This document shows positions 24,239 through 31,454 of a stretch of DNA of 49,348 nt, piece after piece. This stretch comes from an uncultured Lachnospiraceae bacterium (GTDB lineage: Bacteria > Bacillota > Clostridia > Lachnospirales > Lachnospiraceae): contig CANRGB010000006.1 of NCBI GenBank assembly GCA_947630005.1, positions 1-49,348 on the forward strand. The letters are read 5' to 3'. A program made the position numbers and the translations under genes. Numbering within the stretch: position 1 is the first letter of the stretch; each line of letters opens with the position of its first letter. A model generated the notes under the pieces. It ran no database searches. It saw only the letters and a program-made list of their open reading frames with translations, and was not told where the DNA came from.

Positions 24239-27096
24239 TGCGTGAAATACGAAACGGGGAACATAATGATCTTTGTGTGGGGATCGATCTTGGCACTACA
24301 AACTCTGTCCTGGCGACGATAAACGAAAGACCGAACGGGAATATTGTCAGCAGGGTTGTCGAGATCCCCAGAGGTGTGGATATCTATAATGCCGTCTCAG
24401 GCGAGGCAAAGCTGACGACGATGAAGAAGCCCACGCTGCCGTCCTGCATATATTACCGGCAGGAGAAGAATTACGAGCCTCTGGTCGGAGATTTCGCGAA
24501 AATCCAGTATCCGCTGAGACCGCATCTTGTGGCGAAGTCCGTTAAAAGCCAGATGGGAAAACCGCTTGCGGAAGGACTGTCCCCGGATATCCCGGATAAG
24601 ACGCCGGCGCAGATCTCGTCCAGGACGCTGAAGCACATGCTCAGGGAGGCTTCCAGGATATACCGCTGCGAGATCACCGACGCGGTTATCACAGTTCCCG
24701 CGAATTTTGATTCGGCAATGTGCAAGGCGACGCGCGACGCGGCCGAGCTTGCCGGCATCAAGGTCCGGAATTCAGACGGAAGCGAACGCCCCGTTCTGCT
24801 GTCTGAGCCTAACGCGGTGATTTATGATCTGATCAATCAGATCCACAACGGCGAGATATCGGACTGCATACTGGATCTGAGTACGCCCAAAAGGGTTCTG
24901 GTATTTGATCTGGGCGGCGGGACTCTTGATATCACCATGCATGAGCTGAAGAGAAGAGAGGATAACCCGGAGGTTCTGAAGGTGAATGAAATCGCGGCCA
25001 ACCGCTATACGCTTCTTGGCGGAGACAATTTTGATGAAAAAATTGCGGAAGCCATGTATGAACGCTATTTAAAGCAGTACGAAAAGCACCCTGACGTAGT
25101 GCTTGAACTGCGCAAGAAAAAGTCGGTTATCATGCCGCAGCTTATGGTATACGCAGAACATTTAAAGCTGGATTTAAATGAACGCTGCGGCGAAGATTAC
25201 AGTTCCGGATGGGATGACGATGAAGATGAAATCGAGATCCCGGTTGGCGGAAACATGGGAGGGATCGGCTACTCTTACGATGATATTTTTTCAAAAGAAG
25301 AAATCGAAGAAATATTATCGGGATTCATGGCGAAAGAAATCGTTTATGATGACTATAAAAATATGGAGTCGGTCAGTGATACCAGAAATATCATATACCC
25401 AATTCTGGATGTGCTGCAGAAGGCGTCCGCAAAACTGAAAACGGAGGATGTGACTGTTGACGCCGTTATCGTAAACGGCGGGATGTCAAAATTTTATATG
25501 GTGACGGACCGTCTGAAAGAATTTTTCGGTTTTGAGCCCATCGTGGCGCTCGATCCCGACCAGTCCGTTGCGAGGGGAGCCGCGGTATATCATTATTACC
25601 TGCACAAATATGAGGAGATGCAGGATGATATGAGAATGCTCGGCGATGCCGGGATGACGCCGAACGAGGATGTCCTGTGGACGGACGGCTGGAGAAGAGC
25701 AGCCGCGGCCCGCATAAGGACGGCGGATACGATTCCCATGGCGATCCAGTGGGGAAATACGATCCTCAATGACAGCCTGTATCTCGGCGTCAAAAACGGC
25801 GCCGTGCACAAGATCATACCGACGGGAGCCGAGCTTCCGTACACGTCGGCCGTCATGACCGGATTCCGGATTGAGCCGGGACAGAACCGGATCGCGATTC
25901 CGATCAAGAGCAGGAATCTTGACGGGACTTACAGGGTGATCGCAAGCGGCAACATAACGTTCAGGGAAAAATATGCGAACGGCGCCTACGTTGCGTTTAT
26001 CGTTCACATGGGAAGCAGCAAGGTCATAACCATGAAGGCCTGGACAAGCAGAGATGAGGCCGGAGGCGTGAAAATGGAAGAGGGCTGCGTTGAGATCGCG
26101 ATCGATAATTCCGAGAGATCGAAGATCAAAACAAAGTTCATCGCGCCGGGGGGAAGCAGGCTGAATCCCAAGGCGGAAGTGAACAATATGCTGCAGCTCA
26201 TTTATAATTATGAGAAGTCGAAAAACAAGTTGGAGAAAAGTAATATTTCGAAGCGCATCATGTCCTGCGTGAACAGTATCTGCGGCGCGGGAAATAAAGA
26301 AGAATTTGCAAAAGTGATCCTGGACGCGCTGTCCGTTGTGGGATCGGAGGAGGCGAGACAGAGGCTGTTTGTCGCGGCAAGAAGGATGGCTTCGGACTGG
26401 AGCGATGCCGAGAAGAGAAGCCTGGCAAGGCACTGTATAGATCAGATCAGGGCGGACCTTCAGGGACTGCCGGCGCGCGGCGCAAAAGTGACCACCAATA
26501 TCCAGGCGGTCTACACGATGAGCGTGTGCGCGGATATGGATCAGCTTGACCGTCTGGAAAAGCTGCACGGTGTGACGAAGTACCTTCAGGCATGCCTGTA
26601 TACCCACGCGAAGACAAGAACCCATATACCGTGGATCCGCGAGGAATTCGAGAAGGATGTCCGCAATACAGAACGAGGCCTCGGCAGCAATCTGCAGTTC
26701 AGCGTCCATGCGGTCGGAGTGGCGCTGCGGAAAAACGAAGGGATCAGCATGCTTCCGCCTGAATCCGAGGCGAAAATCGTAAAGGAGATCTGCGGCGTGG
26801 TCCGCAAAGGAAGACTGAGCAGTGCGGAGCTGGTCTGCTGCATTCTGGCGCTGGGCTGTATCTGCGACCAGAGAAGCCAGCCAAGTGAGATGGACGGCAG
26901 CGTTCTTTCCCTGGCGCTGGAAACCGCAGAAAAGATCGATCAGTATTACCCCTTCCAGAATGCGGAGAGCTGGAGGAGATCGGTCAGCGTGGCGGTAAAG
27001 ATGATAAACGGGGATCGGCTGACGGGCGACGAGGAACGCTTCCTGCTGACAAAACTGGACGCCGACAGCATTGACAATCGCGAAATTTGTGCTTGA
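24238..27096 (+). CDS. Divergent Hsp70-family chaperone with C-terminal helical extension
   Basis: The protein has 952 residues against about 610-640 for DnaK. The ATPase domain is complete: phosphate-1 loop GIDLGTTNS (15-23), phosphate-2 VFDLGGGTLDIT (222-233) and adenosine motif VNGGMSKFYMV (412-422). It carries an acidic insertion (WDDDEDEIEIP, 325-335). Residues about 500-640 resemble the beta-sandwich substrate domain (IPMAIQWG, then FRIEPGQNRIAIPI). Residues about 645-952 form an unrecognised alpha-helical, possibly repeat-like region in place of the usual lid. AAAGGAGG precedes the ATG, which overlaps the previous stop. The neighbours suggest a dedicated chaperone with its own GrpE-like factor and a metallo-hydrolase. 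No J-domain gene is nearby. Confidence 0.85.
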   Translation: MREIRNGEHNDLCVGIDLGTTNSVLATINERPNGNIVSRVVEIPRGVDIYNAVSGEAKLTTMKKPTLPSCIYYRQEKNYEPLVGDFAKIQYPLRPHLVAKSVKSQMGKPLAEGLSPDIPDKTPAQISSRTLKHMLREASRIYRCEITDAVITVPANFDSAMCKATRDAAELAGIKVRNSDGSERPVLLSEPNAVIYDLINQIHNGEISDCILDLSTPKRVLVFDLGGGTLDITMHELKRREDNPEVLKVNEIAANRYTLLGGDNFDEKIAEAMYERYLKQYEKHPDVVLELRKKKSVIMPQLMVYAEHLKLDLNERCGEDYSSGWDDDEDEIEIPVGGNMGGIGYSYDDIFSKEEIEEILSGFMAKEIVYDDYKNMESVSDTRNIIYPILDVLQKASAKLKTEDVTVDAVIVNGGMSKFYMVTDRLKEFFGFEPIVALDPDQSVARGAAVYHYYLHKYEEMQDDMRMLGDAGMTPNEDVLWTDGWRRAAAARIRTADTIPMAIQWGNTILNDSLYLGVKNGAVHKIIPTGAELPYTSAVMTGFRIEPGQNRIAIPIKSRNLDGTYRVIASGNITFREKYANGAYVAFIVHMGSSKVITMKAWTSRDEAGGVKMEEGCVEIAIDNSERSKIKTKFIAPGGSRLNPKAEVNNMLQLIYNYEKSKNKLEKSNISKRIMSCVNSICGAGNKEEFAKVILDALSVVGSEEARQRLFVAARRMASDWSDAEKRSLARHCIDQIRADLQGLPARGAKVTTNIQAVYTMSVCADMDQLDRLEKLHGVTKYLQACLYTHAKTRTHIPWIREEFEKDVRNTERGLGSNLQFSVHAVGVALRKNEGISMLPPESEAKIVKEICGVVRKGRLSSAELVCCILALGCICDQRSQPSEMDGSVLSLALETAEKIDQYYPFQNAESWRRSVSVAVKMINGDRLTGDEERFLLTKLDADSIDNREICA

Positions 27097-27120
27097 CAGA
27101 AGATTATCCTGTGTTAGAAT
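27093..27120 (+). promoter_or_regulatory. SigA-type promoter overlapping the Hsp70 stop codon
   Basis: TTGACA (27093-27098; the Hsp70 TGA is inside it), a 16-nt spacer and TAGAAT (27115-27120). It fires toward the terminator at 27160 and the phosphatase-queA-nrdG genes. Confidence 0.65.
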
Positions 27121-27159
27121 AAATATCAGCGCCGGAGAAGCCGGCAGACCGGTAAGAAA

Positions 27160-27194
27160 GCTTCGTCCCTGTTTTTCAGGGACGAAGCATTTTT
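27160..27194 (+). terminator. Intrinsic terminator, 12-bp perfect stem
   Basis: GCTTCGTCCCTG (27160-27171) pairs with CAGGGACGAAGC (27177-27188) around TTTTT, then ATTTTT. It ends the Hsp70 operon and would also stop a short transcript from the promoter at 27093. Confidence 0.85.
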
Positions 27195-27197
27195 GGA

Positions 27198-27287
27198 TTA
27201 TGCACAGGCCCGTGTAAGGAAGTCAGCTGCTAACGCAGCACACGGGCCGCGCAGGCGGGCAGGAGGAAAAACCGCCTCCTGCTCGAT
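27198..27287 (+). repeat. Terminator-associated two-hairpin repeat, copy 2
   Basis: Hairpin 1 is GGCCCGTGT (27207-27215) with ACACGGGCC (27240-27248). Hairpin 2 is GCAGGAGG (27259-27266) with CCTCCTGC (27275-27282). It starts just after the Hsp70 terminator. Confidence 0.8.
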
Positions 27288-27362
27288 CACAGGCCCGCAT
27301 AAGGAAATCAGCTGCCGGCACAGCAGGCGGGCAGGAGGAAAAGCCGCCTCCTGCTCGATCGC
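27288..27362 (+). repeat. Two-hairpin repeat, copy 3 (tandem, truncated hairpin 1)
   Basis: It repeats copy 2 head to tail (GGCCCGCATAAGGAAATCAG...) but lacks about 13 nt corresponding to the closing arm of hairpin 1. Hairpin 2 is intact. It ends 20 nt before the phosphatase gene. Confidence 0.75.
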
Positions 27363-27382
27363 GAAGACAGAGAGGAAAGATT

Positions 27383-27994
27383 ATGAGACTTTACATAATA
27401 AGACACGGCGAGACTGTGTGGAATACGAAGAGACGTCTTCAGGGACAGACGGATACGCAGCTGAACGAAAACGGCAGAGAGCTCGCGCGGATAACCGCGC
27501 AGGCCCTTAAAGATGTCCCGTTTGATCTGGCATTTACAAGTCCGCTGCGAAGAGCCGCCGAGACGGCGGAGATCATTCTGAACGGGAGAGAGGTGCCGCT
27601 TAAGATGGAAGAGCGCATCCGTGAGATCAGTTTCGGCGTGCTGGAGGGGCGCTGTATTCTTCCGGAGTTCCACGAGATCGACGATCCCGGTTTTCATTAT
27701 TTTTTTGACGCGCCGGAAAAGTACTGTCCGCCTGCCGGAGGGGAGAGTCTCGACAGTCTGAGCGCGCGGACGGGAAATTTTCTGGATGAGCTGAGGGAAA
27801 AAGAAGCTTTCCAGGATAAGACCATACTGATTTCGACGCACGGAGCCGCCTCCCGCGCGCTGCTTGGCTGCATTACCGGCTGTCCGCGGAGCGAATTCTG
27901 GGGGACGGGCGTGCCGAAAAACTGCTCTGTATCGATCATTGATCTTGTGGACGGCAGATGGGTGGTCACTGCCAGGGATATTACATATTATTGA
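27383..27994 (+). CDS. Histidine phosphatase family protein (phosphoglycerate-mutase-like)
   Basis: The protein has 203 residues. The phosphohistidine motif [12 protein letters not shown] is at the N-terminus, and the second His is in [13 protein letters not shown] near residue 155. Arg in [14 protein letters not shown] completes the phosphate pocket. Such proteins dephosphorylate small molecules (for example cobalamin or sugar phosphates); the substrate is not deducible. GAGAGGAAAG precedes the ATG, and queA follows after 11 nt. Confidence 0.9.
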   Translation: MRLYIIRHGETVWNTKRRLQGQTDTQLNENGRELARITAQALKDVPFDLAFTSPLRRAAETAEIILNGREVPLKMEERIREISFGVLEGRCILPEFHEIDDPGFHYFFDAPEKYCPPAGGESLDSLSARTGNFLDELREKEAFQDKTILISTHGAASRALLGCITGCPRSEFWGTGVPKNCSVSIIDLVDGRWVVTARDITYY

Positions 27995-28005
27995 AAGGAA
28001 AAGCT

Positions 28006-29034
28006 ATGAAAACATCCGACTTTTATTTTGAACTGCCGAAGGAACTGATCGCCCAGGATCCGCTTGAGGATCGTTCCGCGTCCAGACTTCTCGTGCTCGG
28101 AAAGGAGGACGGTTCTGTCACACACCGTCATTTTACGGATATTCTGGAATATCTGCGCCGGGGAGACTGTCTTGTGCTGAACAATACAAAGGTGATACCG
28201 GCCCGCCTGTACGGCACGCGGGAGGGAACCGGAGCGGCCATTGAGGTGCTTCTTCTGAAGCGCGGAGAAAACGACGTCTGGGAGACGCTGGTTCGTCCAG
28301 GGAAAAAGGCCCGTCCCGGCACGCGGATCGTGTTCGGGGACGACGGCGCGCTGACCGGCGAAGTGATTGACATCGTTGAGGAAGGGAACCGCCTGATCCG
28401 TTTTTCTTATGAGGGGATTTTCGAGGAAATCCTTGACCGGCTCGGACAGATGCCGCTTCCTCCCTATATTACGCACGAATTAAAGGATAAGAACCGCTAT
28501 CAGACGGTATATGCGAAGTATGAGGGATCCGCGGCGGCCCCGACCGCGGGACTGCATTTCACTCCGCAGCTTCTTGACGCGGTCAGGGAGAAAGGGGTCC
28601 GCATCGCGGAGGTGACGCTGCATGTCGGCCTCGGAACTTTCCGCCCGGTCAAGGCGGAGGATGTCACGCAGCACCATATGCATTCGGAGTTTTACCGGAT
28701 CAGTCAGACGGCGGCACAGATAATCAACGATACAAAGGCGCAGGGCGGCCGTGTTATCTGCGTCGGCACGACGAGCTGCAGAACGATCGAGTCGGCGGCC
28801 GATGAGAGCGGCCTGATCAGACCGTGCAGCGGCTGGACCGATATTTTTATCTATCCGGGCTATCAGTTCAGGGTGCTCGACGGACTGATCACAAATTTTC
28901 ATCTCCCGGAATCCACGCTGCTGATGCTTGTGTCGGCTCTGGCGGGAAAAGAGCATGTGCTTGACGCGTATAAAGCAGCTGTAGCGGAGCGCTACCGTTT
29001 CTTCTCCTTTGGGGACGCGATGCTGATTCTGTGA
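28006..29034 (+). CDS. queA: S-adenosylmethionine:tRNA ribosyltransferase-isomerase
   Basis: The protein has 342 residues from ATG 28006 (GAAAGGAAAAG upstream). QueA makes epoxyqueuosine at the wobble base of GUN-anticodon tRNAs. Characteristic segments are [45 protein letters not shown] and [16 protein letters not shown]. Length is normal. It is co-transcribed with the phosphatase and nrdG. Tgt and QueG are not in the window. Confidence 0.96.
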   Translation: MKTSDFYFELPKELIAQDPLEDRSASRLLVLGKEDGSVTHRHFTDILEYLRRGDCLVLNNTKVIPARLYGTREGTGAAIEVLLLKRGENDVWETLVRPGKKARPGTRIVFGDDGALTGEVIDIVEEGNRLIRFSYEGIFEEILDRLGQMPLPPYITHELKDKNRYQTVYAKYEGSAAAPTAGLHFTPQLLDAVREKGVRIAEVTLHVGLGTFRPVKAEDVTQHHMHSEFYRISQTAAQIINDTKAQGGRVICVGTTSCRTIESAADESGLIRPCSGWTDIFIYPGYQFRVLDGLITNFHLPESTLLMLVSALAGKEHVLDAYKAAVAERYRFFSFGDAMLIL

Positions 29035-29055
29035 GCCGGGGCGGGAGGTCTGTGC

Positions 29056-29547
29056 ATGAGATTTCATAATATAACAAAGGACGATATGCTGAACGGGGAC
29101 GGCCTGCGCGTGGTGCTCTGGGTTGCGGGCTGCAGCCACCGCTGCCGGGAATGTCAGAATCCCGTCACGTGGGATCCGGACGGAGGAATCCCCTTTACGG
29201 AGGAGTCAAAAAGAGAACTGTTTGCGGAACTTGGGAAGCCTTATATCTCAGGGGTCACTTTCAGCGGAGGCGATCCGCTGTACCGGTCAAATGAGCCGGA
29301 AATACTGGAGCTGGCAAAAGAGATCCGGGAAAAATTTCCCGGCAAGACGATCTGGCTTTACACCGGCTCGGTCTGGGATGAAATCAAAGACCATGAGATC
29401 ATCGGCTATGTGGATGTCCTTGTGGACGGGGAATATGTGAAAGAACTGCGCAGCACGCAGCTATACTGGAGAGGAAGTTCCAACCAGAGGGTCATTGATG
29501 TAAAAAAGACGCTGGAAAGCGGGACGCTCAGCCTGCACTGCAGCTGA
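29056..29547 (+). CDS. nrdG: Anaerobic ribonucleotide reductase activating protein (radical SAM)
   Basis: The protein has 163 residues. The radical-SAM cysteine motif is C-S-H-R-C-R-E-C (CxxxCxxC type) following GLRVVLWVAGC. FSGGDPLY binds SAM. NrdG generates the glycyl radical on NrdD under anaerobic conditions, which supports a strict or facultative anaerobe. NrdD is not adjacent downstream and must lie elsewhere. GGGAGG lies about 9 nt before the ATG. A terminator follows. Confidence 0.93.
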   Translation: MRFHNITKDDMLNGDGLRVVLWVAGCSHRCRECQNPVTWDPDGGIPFTEESKRELFAELGKPYISGVTFSGGDPLYRSNEPEILELAKEIREKFPGKTIWLYTGSVWDEIKDHEIIGYVDVLVDGEYVKELRSTQLYWRGSSNQRVIDVKKTLESGTLSLHCS

Positions 29548-29573
29548 ACAGCAAAGGGTTCTGGAATGTGTCA

Positions 29574-29605
29574 GGACTGCCGGGTATTTTGCGGCAGTTC
29601 TTTTC
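29574..29605 (+). terminator. Intrinsic terminator after nrdG
   Basis: GGACTGCCG (29574-29582) pairs with CGGCAGTTC (29592-29600; one G-U pair), then TTTTC. Repeat copy 4 starts right after. Confidence 0.75.
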
Positions 29606-29695
29606 TATGCGCAGGCCCAGGCATGGAAACCAGCTGCTGACGCAGCACCTGGGCCGCGCAGACGAGCAGGAGGAAAAAACGCCTCCTGCTCGATC
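29606..29695 (+). repeat. Terminator-associated two-hairpin repeat, copy 4
   Basis: Hairpin 1 is GGCCCAGG (29614-29621) with CCTGGGCC (29648-29655), changed on both arms relative to other copies so pairing is kept. Hairpin 2 is GAGCAGGAGG (29664-29673) with CCTCCTGCTC (29682-29691), perfect. Confidence 0.82.
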
Positions 29696-29696
29696 G

Positions 29697-29782
29697 CACG
29701 GGCGCGTGCATGGAAAATGCTGCTTCCGCAGCCGCGCTCGGCGCGAGAATGTGCCTTTGGCATATTCTGGCCCGCATAAGGG
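29697..29782 (+). repeat. Degenerate tandem remnants of the two-hairpin repeat
   Basis: GGGCGCGTGCATGGAAAATG and, later, GGCCCGCATAAGGGAAA resemble the 5' half of the repeat but lack the downstream hairpins. They look like decayed copies appended to copy 4. Confidence 0.45.
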
Positions 29783-29849
29783 AAACGGTATTTTTAATAT
29801 TTCAGAAAAGATCAGAGCATTAATAAGTTGTTTATGTTATAAAAAGTAA

Positions 29850-29878
29850 TTGACATTTACGGTGTCGTATTATATGAT
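29850..29878 (+). promoter_or_regulatory. SigA-type promoter driving a structured leader or small RNA
   Basis: TTGACA (29850-29855), a 17-nt spacer and TATGAT (29873-29878). It is followed by about 145 nt that end in a terminator, well before the next gene. Confidence 0.65.
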
Positions 29879-29884
29879 TTCTTT

Positions 29885-30029
29885 ATATAAAACGGTTCTG
29901 TAAGCGGAATCGGAAAATTAAAACATGTACAATTGTTCAGTAAGATCTCCGTCATGGCAGAACAGTATTCATGACATTCCTATGGACTACCTGAGAGCCT
30001 GGCTGCCTGATGCCCGGCTTTTTGTTTTT
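29885..30029 (+). ncRNA. Candidate small RNA or riboregulatory leader
   Basis: The stretch is bounded by a promoter and a terminator and has no convincing reading frame. It can fold in competing ways: GTTCTG (29895-29900) or TGTTC (29934-29938) with CAGAAC/GAACA (29958-29964), and GTCATG (29951-29956) with CATGAC (29970-29975). I could not match it to a known riboswitch, T-box, 6S or SRP RNA. It lies upstream of the sugar-sensing operon. Confidence 0.35.
29996..30029 (+). terminator. Terminator of the candidate leader RNA
   Basis: AGCC-T-GG (29996-30002) pairs with CC-C-GGCT (30013-30019), one mismatch, followed by TTTTTGTTTTT. Confidence 0.6.
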
Positions 30030-30062
30030 AAATTATTCCATCTTTTATTTTAGTTTTCTACA

Positions 30063-30091
30063 TTTACTAATAGTATTTCATCTTTTATAAT
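30063..30091 (+). promoter_or_regulatory. Promoter of the sugar-sensing operon, with a direct repeat
   Basis: TTTACT (30063-30068), a 17-nt spacer and TATAAT (30086-30091). CATCTTTTAT occurs twice, at 30039-30048 and 30079-30088, exactly 40 bp apart; the second copy runs into the -10. This spacing suits binding by a dimeric AraC-type regulator. Confidence 0.5.
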
Positions 30092-30140
30092 GTTTGCATA
30101 AGAAATATTTCTTTATGCACATGGATATAGTAATAGCGCT

Positions 30141-31433
30141 ATGAAAAAGACATCAGTTAAAAAAATAATATTTATATTGGTTATGAGCCTGTTCCTGACG
30201 GCATTAAGCGCAGTGGTCTATGGTTTTTCCGGATCCTCCACGCTCACTGCCATGATTCAGCAGTCCCGGTATTACAGCGGACTTCAGGCCATGATCGAAA
30301 AACTGAAAATCGAGGAAAATATTACGATTGATGTGCAGATAATACCCGATATGGAGTTCCTGAATATGCTCCGCATGAAGCTGAACTCAGGAGAAGCTCC
30401 TGATCTGATCGATTACAACATTCCGGCCATCTACAGCATTGTGGATCCGGAACGGAGTTTTGCCGACCTGAGCGGTGAAGCGTGGGTTGACCGGCTGATC
30501 GCCCCGGAAAACGTGACGCGCGAATCGGACGGAAAAATCTACGGATTTCCGTTTCTTGGCACACCCGGTGTGCACGGATTTATTTACAACCGGGATGTGT
30601 TTGAGCAGGCCGGCGCCGAAGTTCCCGCTACCTGGGAGGAACTGCTTCAGGTATGCCGGAAAATCCGGGACGCGGGATTTATCCCGGTCTACATGCCGAA
30701 GGACGGATGGGCGGTTCAGGTTCTGATGTCGGACAATTTTGCCAAAGTGCTCGGAGAGGACGGCGCGCGGGAGTATGCGAAGCTTCTGAAGGAAGGAAAG
30801 GCAAAATGGACGGATCAGCCGAAGTTCGCGGATGTGATCGACAGATATCTGGAACTTTACCGAAACGGGTACGTAAATGAAAATTTTGCCTCCGCTTCGT
30901 ATGACGATGCGGTCAGAGCGGTGGCGGAAGGAGAAGCGGCGATGCATTTCAACGGCGATTTCTTCGCCGCAAGCGTTCTGGAAGAGAATCCGCAGGCGGA
31001 TATCGGTATGTTTGTTCTCTCCATGGACGGCGGTGAGGACGCAGTGACGGAAAACATGTCTTCTCCGGGATTTGTTGTCTATAAAAACACGCGCAATATG
31101 GAGCTTGTTAAAAAAGTGCTTGATCTGTGGTCAACCCCTGAGTACGCGTCGCTCTATTTTGAGGACCGGCCGGGATTTCCGGCATTTGAAGGAGTTGACG
31201 GCGGCGAGTCCCCCTCCTATCTGGATGAAATCGAGGGAAAGTATATCGCAGAGGGCAGAGTTATTCCTGAATGGAACTATTATGTGATGGATTTCAATGC
31301 GCTTTTTGAGAGTACGCTGTATATTTATTATGCGGATGCCCCGACACGGACAGCTATGGATGGGGCCGATCTTCTTGAAAAATTTCAGAGCGATTTTGAA
31401 CAGTACAGGAAAGATCAGGGCAATTCCGGCTGA
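30141..31433 (+). CDS. Extracellular sugar-binding protein (SBP family 1), kinase-linked, no lipobox
   Basis: The protein has 430 residues. A single N-terminal hydrophobic segment (KKIIFILVMSLFLTALSAVV) has no lipobox cysteine, so it may remain as a membrane anchor. The rest is a family-1 binding fold (NSGEAPDLIDYN, DGKIYGFPFLGTPG, YNRDVFEQAGAEVPATWEELL). No permease or ATPase gene lies near; instead kinase and regulator genes follow after 21 nt. It therefore probably presents a sugar to the kinase. The ribosome-binding site is weak. The ligand is unknown; a GlcNAc-type sugar is suggested by the GH20 gene downstream. Confidence 0.85.
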   Translation: MKKTSVKKIIFILVMSLFLTALSAVVYGFSGSSTLTAMIQQSRYYSGLQAMIEKLKIEENITIDVQIIPDMEFLNMLRMKLNSGEAPDLIDYNIPAIYSIVDPERSFADLSGEAWVDRLIAPENVTRESDGKIYGFPFLGTPGVHGFIYNRDVFEQAGAEVPATWEELLQVCRKIRDAGFIPVYMPKDGWAVQVLMSDNFAKVLGEDGAREYAKLLKEGKAKWTDQPKFADVIDRYLELYRNGYVNENFASASYDDAVRAVAEGEAAMHFNGDFFAASVLEENPQADIGMFVLSMDGGEDAVTENMSSPGFVVYKNTRNMELVKKVLDLWSTPEYASLYFEDRPGFPAFEGVDGGESPSYLDEIEGKYIAEGRVIPEWNYYVMDFNALFESTLYIYYADAPTRTAMDGADLLEKFQSDFEQYRKDQGNSG

Positions 31434-31454
31434 CCTGAAGGAAGGAGGCCGCCA

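Noticed and set aside
27193-27510. Small open frame across the tandem repeats
   Set aside because: It translates repeat sequence and then runs out of frame into the phosphatase gene; it is not a real protein.
29568-29849. Small open frame across repeat copy 4
   Set aside because: It covers a terminator and hairpin repeats; no start signal and no protein features.
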